From NCBI GenBank assembly GCA_900239685.1, contig OENT01000596.1, positions 1 to 64,000 of the forward strand: a DNA stretch of 64,000 nt, written 5' to 3'. The DNA comes from Rotaria macrura (lineage: Eukaryota > Rotifera > Eurotatoria > Philodinida > Philodinidae). Below, piece after piece: positions 26,201 to 37,408 of the stretch (position 1 is its first letter; the number at the start of each line of letters is the position of its first letter). Under the pieces are notes generated by a model that was not told the origin of the DNA, did not search any database, and saw nothing but the letters and a program-made list of their open reading frames with translations. Both the position numbers and the translations under genes were made by a program.

Positions 26201-29003
26201 AACGATCAGAAATATCATCATATGTCTTAGAAGACATTAACAAGACAGATGTGATGAAAGTGAAAATTGTTCCATACTTATCTTTTCTAACGTGACGATG
26301 ACCAATCTGTGGCACGAATTTTTAGGTTTAATTCGTTCAACATATTGCTCATTACCAGAAAAAAAAAGAATTCTAGATCCATCTAAAATACATGTACGGG
26401 TATGACAACAAATAAAATGTGCAAGATCAAATTTTCACTCTTAATAAGCATAAAAACATACTTCCCAATAGTATATTTATAGAATTTCTCGTTTAGTTAT
26501 CGTAGTTCACAAATTTCGAAATACAAAACTATAATTTTAAAGCATTGAATAGAATGTCATGCAGTTTTTTAGGGATGTTTCACATGCTTTTTCTTTCATA
26601 GTATCGACATGATCATAGTTGAATTATTCTACTGTCACACAAGATTGAGGTTCATTCATAGTTTGATCTATATTTATTGAAAAGCGATCACTATATAACC
26701 TGGATAAGAGACAACAAAGGTATGATGCAAACTTTAAAAAGAAGAATAACGTATTATATATCGTTTATCGATACTAAGAAATACCTTCAAACCTTTTATG
26801 ATGATACGTAAACTCCTTTGAAGTTTTCGATCTTTGTTGATCTACAATTCTCTCACCATAAGATAGTTCGAAATGGATCTTTGATGACTTTATTTATTGA
26901 TTGTGAATAAATACGATTGCAATATATCAGCATCAACACACTTAGGATTCATGAAGAAAATTAAGAATGAACGTTATGAATGACAGGAAATTTTCTAAGA
27001 AAAAATTCACAAAGAATTCCAACATCTTGAATGCATCATCATAAAAATTAAAGATAATCGATCATACATAATTTGAGTTCTTATCTTACTTAGTAGGAAA
27101 AATATTGTGACCTCAGTTAAGTTTATTGTTACGAAAGGGTTTGATGCGAATAACATCACATCATAAATCTATAGAATAATGGATACGAACTGCTGAATTC
27201 ATTTACTTGAAAATTAACTACTTAGCTTTCAATCATAATCATATGGTATGCTACATTATTAATGTTTGCTGTACTATATGTATGATCTTAAATACGCTAA
27301 AGGAATTTTATTTCGCTTATGCTTTCATTTTTTTCAAAATACATACGAAGAATTCTGTATAATACAAGAATTTTCATTAAATTCTATTAATTATCTCAGT
27401 CAACTACAGGTATTAATCACAATATTCTCTGCATTGATTGTCATTCATCATCGAGTACAGCATAAAAAGCATTATTTATCTTTCGTTCATTAATCTTTGA
27501 ACACATTAAGGTAAAATTATGATTCATTGATATGAACACAGACAAAAACATTTATTGACTGATGAAAATGGACTCTATATATGAATCGAAACACCCATAC
27601 TCATAAAACTAATACAGATAAGTAGCAGCTAAGAGAGATTGACATGCTATGAGTTACATTCTTACAATGCTGTGTATATAGGCATATGATCGATTGTCGA
27701 TATATATATATATACACAAGAATGACACCTTAATCATTGAGTAACTACATTCACACAGTATTCAAGATCAAATGGATAGGGTTATGAACTCATATCGTTT
27801 GAATTGATGTCCACGTGGAATTTTGGGCATTTCATGTTTATTTATTCTCTGCATACAAATCTATAGTATGTAAATATGTAAATGTCTTATGGCGCTAGAC
27901 AAGTGAAGCCACCCAATAGGTTAGAAGAAGATTGAGAAGAGTAACGATCATTATACGTGCAAAGTCTGGAAATATTTGTTTATTGTATGAATGCATTGAT
28001 TACAGCTATCCCCAGACTAAAAACAAGGAGCTGACTTATGTGGAAAAATAAAATGACTACTCAAAATTATCAAGTAAAAATTTCATTAATGAGCTGTCTT
28101 TTGAGATAGTCTACTGTTATATTAGTAGTGATAGTGCACTGTGTTCAAGTCAGTTTTCAGTTATGCATGTGAGCCTCCTCTGTTTCTCCATTCACTCAGT
28201 TTCCTTGTGGTTGAATTTTTTGTTTTCGAAGCACATATGTCTCTTTGACATGTCAAAAGACAAGTATTCGTATGTAAAACACTCTGATGAATTGCAAAAC
28301 CGAGGCTTCATCGATTGCACACAGTTTTTCAAGCAGCGCTCCCTGCTAGTATGTTAACATGCGAGGCTAAGACGAATTTTACACTTTCTTGTTAAGGTAT
28401 TAAAAAAAGTAGATAGATCTTAAATGGCTTTTCCTAATCAGGACTACCTACTCTTAAAGAAAATCGACAATGTGTTCTGATTTGTTAAATAATCAAAGAG
28501 ACAGATGCGTAAATCTCACTTACATCCATCCAAAAGTAGAAGAAGTCAATAATGAAAGTGAATGAATGCTAAAGAATGTTGATTCCAGGTTGAGAAGTAC
28601 CGACCGGATGTCATAGGAAAGCACCGGAAATGTTAGGAACTTGTAAGCTCGAATATAATGAACGGATCCAGTGACCGGATTTATCCGGTTCCAGTCGGAG
28701 ACGGTATCTTTCCTGCGGATTCCTACCTGAAATTCACAGAATCGTGGGTCAGGGATCGTCAACCTGAGAAAATGTTCATTTTAGAATATTTTTTGATTCG
28801 TACCCGTAGCGCACACTATTTCTGCCACGAGACAATGAAGTATTTCGGTCCATTACACCGAGTATTGTTCAAGACGGTATGCAAAAAAAAACGCGAAAAT
28901 TTAATCAACTCTTCTTCATTACACTTACCTATACGTTTAGCTTCTTGGATCGAGACCATTGGTTGTAGTCCCATGTCGAACCGTTTTTAAAATCTCCAGT
29001 ACG
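20205..29003. other. 8.8 kb region without a recognisable gene
   Basis: All open frames are 60-111 codons, rich in Phe, Ile, Lys and Tyr as expected from AT-rich non-coding DNA, and none shows family motifs or good splice context. A purine-rich (AAG/GAG) tract lies upstream of NDP kinase at about 20330-20420. An (AT)n tract lies near 27700. A small GC-rich repeat at 28.6 kb is listed separately. The last ~100 bp before 29004 is probably the glutamine synthetase 5' leader. Confidence 0.5.
28586..28766. repeat. Short-ended inverted repeat rich in CCGGAT words
   Basis: CAGGTTGA at 28586-28593 is inverted as TCAACCTG at 28759-28766. The ~180 bp between are GC-enriched and repeat CCGGA, CGGAT and ATCCGG in both orientations, much like the segment at 10.1 kb. 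It is probably a degraded non-autonomous element. The two overlapping open frames across it (28520-28762 minus, 28658-28990 plus) are explained by its composition. Confidence 0.35.
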
Positions 29004-31744
29004 ATGGATGTTCGTCCACTTGATCGATTAGTAACAAACAAATATCTGTCTTTACCACAGCCAGCGAATCGCATATTGGCCACTTACATCTGGATAGATG
29101 GTACTGGAGAGCAGTTGCGATCCAAGACGAAAACTATAACAAAAGAGCCAAGAAATGTCGAAGAACTTTCGTGGTGGATGTTTGATGGAAGCTCGACAGG
29201 ACAAGCACATGGTGGAAATTCAGATGTGTATTTGAAGCCAGTGGCCATGTTTAAAGATCCATTTATGTTAGGAGCCGAGAATAAACTAGTATTATGTGAA
29301 ACATACGATGCTCAGAAGAAGCCAACACGTGAGACTTTGAAATCACAGAGAAACATATTTAGGTCTTTCTATCTTTAGAGACTAACTGGCGTGCTGAATG
29401 TGAAACGACTATGCAAGCAGTAACAGACCAAAAGCCGCTGTTTGGATTGGAACAAGAATATACCATATTAGATCGAGACGGATGGCCATTTGGATGGCCA
29501 AAGAGTGCATTTCCTGGTGCACAGGGTAATCCATAAATGTCTCTCAATTCAAGATTTTTTTGAGTAGTCCTTTTGAATTCTACTCTGCCTTATTGGATGT
29601 CGTTCATTGCACTGTCTGAATCAGTAATTCATGTTTTTTCTAATCTTTGTTCTGTAGACTATAAATTACGATATGTAGTTATAGATTCTATACGAATTCG
29701 CTCTTGACGTCGACTTTAAATATTTATGCAATGATATGAGATTTGAATGAGACGTTTTGAATATGCTCTCTAAGAAATCAGTATTAAAATTAAGAAGCCC
29801 TTTTAATACATTTTTCGTTCTGCCTAGTCATTCCTCTGTCCATAAAATTCCATTTTATTACAATACATTCCTAAACGAGACAAACAAAGTTTCTTTTGAG
29901 TACTGAATAATGTCTTCTGTGAAAAACAGTAGAATATCCTGTACTGTATCTTGCCGTACATACATGAAAAGCACATGAAAGTTCTCAGAATACATGTCTG
30001 TTTCTAAATCAATAAGTATTGAACTGTTTATTTATAGCATACGCCCGAGGTTAACTACAAACTTGTTCTTCTTCCATATTCGACTTGTGAAAGTGGATAT
30101 TGTTGAGAGAAAAAGAAAAATCGAGATTGATATAGAGGCCTTCATTATGATAACAATCTAATTATATTTTCGATATTTGAAGGACCATATTACTGTGGTG
30201 TTGGAGCGTGTCAGGCTTATGCTCGAGATTTAGTCGAAGCACATTATCGAGCTTGTCTTTATGCTGGCTTGGACATCGGTGGGACGAATGCTGAAGTAAT
30301 GCCTAGTCAATGGGAATATCAGATAGGACCAACAATTGGTATTGCAGCTGGCGATCAATTATGGATAAGCCGTTATATTCTGCAAAGAATCGCGGAGGAG
30401 TTCGGAATACAAGTTACGTTCGATCCAAAACCTGTAGATATTGGTGACTGGAATGGAGCTGGATGTCATGCAAATTTTTCGGTGGAGAATATGCGAAAAC
30501 CCGGCGGAATCAAGTGAGTATGATGACAGATCGTTGAACCAATAAAATATTTTAAAAGCAAGTCATCAATGTAACTTTGTGATATACGGAATACAGATAC
30601 TTTTTATTGAGCCTCTTATTGTTAGTCTGTTGATCTTTTGAACAGTCTATAGCATTTTTACTGACTTCTCTTTGTGTGGGGAATCAAAAACGTTTGAACA
30701 TTGCTTTTTAATTTTTCCCAACGGAAATAATAGTAAGAAATCGTATTGAAATAGAAGAAAAGTTTTATTTCTTTCAAAAAATTTAAACTCAGCCGTGAGA
30801 ATTAGTATCGAATGTAGCGTTAACCATTATCCATTATAGTGCGATATAGTTTTTGTTCCTGTTTATTGTCATGACTGATCTATATCATGTTTGCATATGA
30901 ATGTATGCACATATAATATAGTTTCTCCAGAATATACGTTTCTTGATGCTTCATCCATATGAATATCGCCTTCCTTTATCGACTCTAATTGATCTGATAG
31001 TTTCAGAAAAATTGGTAGAAGTTCTCCCATTCTGTTAATTCTTTTATATTGGAACAAAAACAAGATCAACAGTCATTCCTTCAAAACGTTATTGTTTTCT
31101 ATAATTAATAGTTGAAAATGACACACACCTAAAGCGAATATTCACCGAACATCACGGGAGTCTTTACAACACTTAAGATTATGATTTTACAAGCTCCTGC
31201 GAATTTAGCATTTGCTCAAAACGCTTAGTCTCTGTGTTGAAAATTCATGCCAGAAAATTTTGATAATAGTGCAAAGCAATGAATCAATCTGTTCTTGAGA
31301 CCATTTTTCCACCTCCCAAACTCTTGTCGTTGGGGATAAAACTAATAGAGCAAACCATACAATGTTCTCTGTATGATTAGAAGTAAATTACTATGAATGA
31401 TATTTAAATATGATACAATTTTATCAGAATTATCTCATTTTAGAGCAATCTTAAAAGCAATCGAGAAGTTATCTCATCGTCATGGTACTCATCTGAAGTA
31501 CTATGATCCTACTCAAGGATCCGACAATACTCGTCGATTGACTGGTAAACACGAAACAGCCTCCTACAAACAATTTTCATCCGCAGCCGCTTCGCGCAAC
31601 GTCAGTATTCGTATACCACGTCAAGTCGATGAAGATCAATGTGGCTATTTAGAAGATAGACGTCCTGCTGCCAATTGCGATCCATACGCCGTGACAAACA
31701 TTTTAGTCAAGACAATCTGTTTAGATGAAACTGATGAAAAGTAG
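29004..31744 (+). CDS. GLUL: Glutamine synthetase, eukaryotic type II, 4 exons
   Basis: The enzyme condenses glutamate and ammonia with ATP to give glutamine. Exons 29004-29328, 29379-29525, 30183-30513 and 31444-31744 sum to 1104 nt (367 aa; human 373). I start at MDVRPLDRL because it places the conserved YIWIDGTGE at the usual distance. An in-frame ATG exists at 28959, but CTCCAG at 28994-28999 may be a splice acceptor in a 5' leader. Motifs are [22 protein letters not shown] (metal Glu), [32 protein letters not shown] and NVSIRIPR followed by [15 protein letters not shown], all in the family order. The first intron is 50 nt, while the second and third are 657 and 930 nt. The exon 1-2 junction gives PTQTN, where relatives vary. 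Intact. Confidence 0.95.
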
Positions 31745-32998
31745 ACAAACACTTGTCGAAACGAAAAAACCCAAACAATTGACTGCTTTATAAACTACTA
31801 TAAATACTTTCTAATCGTCCCTTAGACGAAAGCATACATATGATCAAGTATTCTTCATGCCCATGTGAATTTTGCTCCCACTTCTTTTTGCTTATTGATA
31901 TTGGTGTCTATGTCGCATTGAAACGGATGATGAAATTCTTTCAAATACACGAGTGATGCCAAGAGTTAAGATGAGAGACTATTGTCTTCCGATTGATCAT
32001 GAATCAAAAAGAATCAAAATTTACGTTTACGTTTTACTGGAATCTCTTTCATGAATGCCACATACTAATCGTTGAGTGTTTACACATTCAGATAGACTTA
32101 AATTCAGCTGTTAAGAATTTATCTGGAAGAAGCAATGCTTTTTTTCTTGTGCCCATTTACAACTGTTAATCATTAAGTAATCCACTGAAAAGAATCGAAT
32201 TTTTCGTTTAATGTTCTTTAAAACGAAGAGGTTACAGATAAGTTAACCGTGAATAGATTCATGGTGAAATTTTGAGATGTTGCTCGGCACAGCTTTCTGC
32301 TTGGATGGCAAATGTACCCTTCTGACTTAGTGGATTGATTAGTTAATCATGCATTTTTATATAATGCTCGCAATCGAACATGCTTTTGCTGATCGTATCT
32401 CATATGGAACAAAGATATCTTTGAAGAAAAAACTTGCGAAAATTTTGTACCATTGAAAATGCCTAAATATTGATTTTTCAAGAATGCACGTCATTATTTC
32501 GAAACTTCTTACAAATATCAGATCACTCTTCAGCAACACAATATTTATTCTATGGATTAAGAACATCTCTGAATAACTGAGCCGGATCAACTTTCATGCT
32601 TTCCAATTTCGTATGAATGTTCTCTTGTCAATGACTTTTAGAGAGCGTGATTAGTGTACTTCGAGCTTTGAAGAAATTATACAAGTACTGTTTGTAGTTA
32701 GGTAAAGTGGATAATGAGCATAGACGCAGACGTTTAGGATGCCAAGAGCAGTGCTTCTATATTTCTGAGTACATGAATGAATACACGTATTTCTGCTCTC
32801 CTAAATCTTATCATTCGCACGCAGTTCATAAAAAGTACTTCGTTGTAAGTATTTAAAATAAAGTACCCAAATCCTTTGCAACACCCTAACAGGGCGTCAT
32901 ACTTAATTGCCTACTAATACTTGCCATTGATGTTTATCTTTTTAGTGCACTCTAGATGCGTCTTCAAATAAAAATGATCGACTTATATTCATGATAAT
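31745..32998. other. Intergenic region between glutamine synthetase and the amine oxidase
   Basis: The genes at both sides converge. Only short, low-complexity frames occur (for example 77 codons at 32590-32357 minus), with no family resemblance. Nothing further is seen. Confidence 0.5.
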
Positions 32999-34327
32999 TC
33001 AAACACATTTCTTCAATTTGTTTTGAATACGTGCAGCTTCGCGCTGTCCACTTTCAAAAGCACTGTCAACGTATCCAATAGAACCATCGTAGTTCGTATG
33101 TTCACCAGCCCAATGTACACGATTTTCATGAGACTCTTCTGCCAAAGCTTTCAACATGTCAATGTCACTTCCAACGTGAAAACTTGAGTATGAACCGCAA
33201 AAGAATGGATCGGATCCCCATCGCGTCACTAGCCATTTGATAGGATAATCCATTAGTCGATAGACTCTACGCAGTGATTCAACTATTTGATCAATAATTT
33301 CTTCGTCAGTTTTCTGCTCCAGCTCACGAGCCAAGCTGCCAGCTATGTAGAGAGCCAAAATAGGAGCTTGAGGAATGCAATAGTAATGCTGAAAACGACC
33401 ATTATTGATACTGATTCTTCTTAGTTTTGGATCCCAAAATCTCGACGGAAATTGCATATATACTTTATTGAGTAAGCTAAAACCCATTCCATCGATAGCC
33501 TGCAGTTTCCATTTGGGTAAAGGTGGTGTGAAATTGATCGAACGTGCTTTCAAACAGCCGAGCGATACAGTCATAAGAACATATTTGCATAGATAGTTGC
33601 GATTATCTTGTGTCGAGATTTTGACAAGTCTATCTAATCGAATAGATGCATCTATATGAGTGACCACTGAATGAAATTCGATTGGTAGATAATGCTGTTC
33701 AGCGACTTGCTTGATAAAAGAACCTAAACCATTAGCAACGGCAAGATCACATTCGTCAAGACTACCTTCACCTTGCGTATATGATTTTGTAGAGAGCTCA
33801 GTTAGATCTGAACCTTCATGAATTTCAGTGAAGCTAAGAAACATACGAACCAGTCGACGCATGAATTCATCTGTAATAGTCTCCAACTGTTCTTGGATTA
33901 CGTGCATCATAGGCATATCAATATGCACCGATGAATATTGCTTGATACTCGACAAAATGAGTTCTGCCGTTGTCTGTGCTTGTTTGATAAGATCATCTGA
34001 GACAGGAACACCATCTTCGTCAAAAATAGCCATGTTTGATCTATCATATACATCAGATTCAATCCAATCTTTGTCTGATAAAGTATAATAAGAACGCAAG
34101 ACGTTGCCTGGCTGATGATGGCATAGCCAACGAGCACCCAAGTCGACGGGAGTATCAATGCCAAATGTTTCAGTATCCGTAAAAGAACGCCCACCTATCC
34201 GGTCTCGAGCTTCAAGGATAAGAATACGTGCTGCAGGCTCAGATTTTTGAAATTTTATCGCCGCACTAATACCAGTAACACCACATCCAACGATGATAAC
34301 ATCGAACGTACCGCTGTAAGTTGTCAT
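32999..34327 (-). CDS. Intronless FAD-dependent amine oxidase (polyamine/monoamine oxidase-like), 442 aa
   Basis: The family oxidises primary, secondary or polyamine nitrogens, giving an aldehyde or imine and H2O2. The N-terminus has the Rossmann FAD motif DVIIVGCGVTG (GxGxxG, residues 9-19), then LILEARDRIGGRS and DLGARWL. The C-terminal FAD-binding block is HWAGEHTNYDGSIGYVDSAFESGQREA, as in flavin amine oxidases and spermine/polyamine oxidases. Length and domain order fit a complete single-domain enzyme. There is no signal peptide and no C-terminal membrane anchor, so it is probably cytosolic (the end KKCV is not a clear peroxisomal signal). The lack of introns contrasts with the neighbouring multi-exon genes and suggests horizontal or retro-origin. 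Substrate cannot be read from sequence. Confidence 0.92.
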   Translation of the reverse strand: MTTYSGTFDVIIVGCGVTGISAAIKFQKSEPAARILILEARDRIGGRSFTDTETFGIDTPVDLGARWLCHHQPGNVLRSYYTLSDKDWIESDVYDRSNMAIFDEDGVPVSDDLIKQAQTTAELILSSIKQYSSVHIDMPMMHVIQEQLETITDEFMRRLVRMFLSFTEIHEGSDLTELSTKSYTQGEGSLDECDLAVANGLGSFIKQVAEQHYLPIEFHSVVTHIDASIRLDRLVKISTQDNRNYLCKYVLMTVSLGCLKARSINFTPPLPKWKLQAIDGMGFSLLNKVYMQFPSRFWDPKLRRISINNGRFQHYYCIPQAPILALYIAGSLARELEQKTDEEIIDQIVESLRRVYRLMDYPIKWLVTRWGSDPFFCGSYSSFHVGSDIDMLKALAEESHENRVHWAGEHTNYDGSIGYVDSAFESGQREAARIQNKLKKCV

Positions 34328-37300
34328 CCTTGTAACTTAACTGGATACATTGTGAACAGAAAAATGATTGGATCCTTGTAAAATACACTTAGAAAAGTAT
34401 AGCAAAATGTACACAACGACAAGTTTGAAGTAATCTTCAATAAATACGTATGGTGAAAGATAGAGTAGGCAATTAATAAATATGATAACTTGAGCGTATA
34501 GTACCCTTTTTTGAGTACGACACGATGTGAATTGATGCAAATGATAATTATCGTTGAAAAGTCCACCTTCGAATGAATTTAAATTTCAATAAGACTTATG
34601 ATCTTATGTAATATGGCTCTAAATTTACAAAAAAGAAAGGATTTATTTCTCATGTTAGACAATTGTTAAAACTGGTCTCATTGAGAAAAAATGAAATACA
34701 TATAGGTGTCACAATGTGGTTACAGAAGATAAGAAAAGATTATTTTGTCACCACGTGGGATTTTTATCCTTCACCATTGAATAGTATTGTTAGTGTCGTA
34801 TTTCGTTACCTATATTCTATTGAGTATCAGCAGTTGATTCCTTTTGTCTTTCAATTTAACAAACAATGATCGTGTTGTCGGAACGATCAGCGAACAAACG
34901 TCCATTAATTAACTGATTATTTCATTCGAACCGAAAGAAAATAAGTTTTTTTTCTGTGATAAACAATAGAAAAAGAGATTTGAATAAAATATGTGATGCT
35001 CATACAAGTGCTGCTTAAATCACCTATTTAAGAAACGGCCATATTTTTATATCAATGTCTATTTATTTAGATGATTAGCTTGGAAATCTCAAAACACCCC
35101 AGTGAAAAAATATCGAATTATGGGAGATTTAAGTAGGTTATAATCGGATTTTTCAGCACCAAAATCCAAATTATAATCGATTGAAATCATCGAAACCAAC
35201 TATAATTTGATTTTTAATCAAACGATAATGTTTAAAATCCAGTAAAACTTTGATTAAAATCATGTTAAATCTAGATCAAATGATTTTAATCAAACATACT
35301 ACATAATTGTAATGAAAATTTTTCCTGATTTTTAAGATTATTGTTCGATTAAAAATCAAATTATCTTTGGTTTCGACGATTCCAATCGATTATAATTTGG
35401 ATTTTGGTGCAGAAAAATCTAATTAAAATCTCCTAAAATCTTCTATAATCCAATATTTTTTCACTGGGACGTTTGGATATTATTCTTCGTGAAATAGTTT
35501 TCAAACAACTTCAGTGCATTATAATTTTGATAACCTACAAGTTCGACTGCAAAAGCATAAGTGGATTACCCTATATTGCCACGGAAATGCTGCCTTAAAA
35601 TACTGGTAGTGAAAATATATCTTTGTTCAATTCCTGCTAACTTCATTATTGAGGAGGAAATTTTCCAGAATCTCTTTCTACCTTGAGAAAAAGATATGAT
35701 CGCTCGATGGTGTTGAACTCATCTGACCCTTCACAGCGAGACTGAGATATGAAGCAAAACATTGAACTTTTATAAGTTCTTGTTTAAGAAACGGAAAAAA
35801 ACAGTCAAAGTTTTCGTTGATGAAATCAAAAATTTCCTTCTATCCGATTGAACTCAATCATAAAATATATCAGTATCGTAATCACGTTTCAAAACGGACA
35901 CATTTTTAACAGACAGTCATGGTTAAATCACTTAAGTCGCGATTACAAATTGTCTAATGGTACTAATAGTTTAAGAAACTGTATTCAATAGAAAAAATAA
36001 AGCTTTTACTTCTATAGTCCATCAGAAAAGAGGAGCCTTGACAAAATATTTATTACCACGAATTTCTGAACTAACCCATAAATCTCTTTGACAACATTGT
36101 CCCCGACGATTGATGAACGGACACAAATAAAAAATTACAATCTCCTTCCAATTTTAAATATTCATGTTCCCATACGATGGTCATATACATATAATTAAAT
36201 TCTCGTTTTACATTACTTTTAAATTTAATAATATTAATAGAAGTAAATCATGTCGTAAATAGTTCGAAAGGAATTTCAACATCTATGGATTTTACCAAGG
36301 CATAAGTATTTTTACTTTGTTTTGATTCAAGTGAGAACTTTTTTCTCGATGGTGTGCCATTGAAGAAACCTATTCGTAGATGAAGTTTTGTGTTAGTACT
36401 ATATTAATATCAGTAAAACTAAGAAAATGACATTGAAGACAAAAAGAATTCTACATCCTTCTTTTAATTGTATGTTAATCATTTTTTAATGATCGTAGTC
36501 TTACATTTTAGCATGCCGAATAATGACCACATGTAGATGAGTGACACTGATAAGAGTTTGATCATTAGAACTGAAAAAGATTTATAGTTTATGAGAATTC
36601 AAATGCTTGCCGCTGTACTGTCTGTAAATTTCAGTCAGACTTTAAAATCTTTAAGAGTTGAGTTATTCATTTCTGGCTCTGCTTCCAGAAACCACAATGT
36701 ATCTACTTTATTTGAAAGAATAACTACATTGAAAAATCTTCAGCTGATCCGAAAACCAATGAAAATCATTTTTCCGTTAAGTTTTTAGGAAGCTGCGAAT
36801 TAATACTAACTTAATATCGATTCAAACAATTGATGTATCTAGAAATCTTACGAGTGCGAACTTTTAATTTCATCATCTTTCCTTGGGGAGCGGAGTTCTT
36901 GATACAACTGCCTCAGAATCTTCTAAATATTTGCAGACTAATAGATCTTAGTTCTTTTTGTTGGCTTGCGAATTTTCAGTTAAATTACAAAACTTCTTGA
37001 TCAAACCAATAAGTGATACTTTGTTACAACGGCTGTTGTTGTTTCCGAATTGTAACTTTCAGAGAGTGCACTGGAAATTGATATGTGTGCTCATTGGTCA
37101 ACAAATATTTGACGGATTGTAATCAGATAGCACGGAAAACTTTAGATTCTATTGCAGCTATTAATAACAACGGCATAGTACCGATGAATTTATCAATACT
37201 TTTAAACATAGCTGAATGTTGATAATCTCTAGCGTAGATCAGAGCATTCTCTTGTAATATGAGTATCGTTCCTCATTTTTTCTTCCTGTGCTCATTGAAT

Positions 37301-37408
37301 AAAAAATTTCGTTTTGACATCTTTAGTGAAAGACTTTTGTTATGATGAAGTGCGAGGAAGAGGACGTTTATCATAAGTAATGGCATTTCAAAATTTCAGA
37401 GGATAATA
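34328..37408. other. Intergenic region with a foldback element and possible leucine-rich gene debris
   Basis: It contains the 35.1 kb inverted-repeat element (listed). At about 36591-37140 a plus-strand stretch of short frames is rich in Leu, Ile and Phe (for example SQTLKSLRVELF, TTLKNLQLIRK, EILRVRTFNF, FLIQLPQNLL) and could be the remains of a leucine-rich-repeat/F-box type gene. This is tentative because AT-rich DNA easily yields such residues. Confidence 0.35.
35098..35468. mobile_element. Foldback/MITE-like element, about 371 bp
   Basis: The left arm starts CCCAGTGAAAAAATAT and the right arm, reverse-complemented, starts CCCAGTGAAAAAATAT as well. The arms then remain similar for more than 120 bp, including shared ACCAAAATCCAAATTATAAT, AATCGATTG and ATAATTTGATTTTTAATC. 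The interior is built from repeated GATTTTAATC/GATTATAATC-type words. It has no coding capacity. AC occurs at both outer flanks (CAC before, ACG after), a possible 2-bp target duplication, but this is weak evidence. Confidence 0.85.

Noticed and set aside
28658..28990. 110-codon plus-strand frame upstream of glutamine synthetase
   Set aside because: It runs through the GC-rich inverted repeat and the probable GS leader and has no family features.
33405..34194. Open frames on both strands within the amine oxidase (33405-33596 plus, 33828-34088 plus, 34194-33907 minus)
   Set aside because: They are shadows of the 442-codon minus-strand gene, whose FAD motifs are unambiguous.
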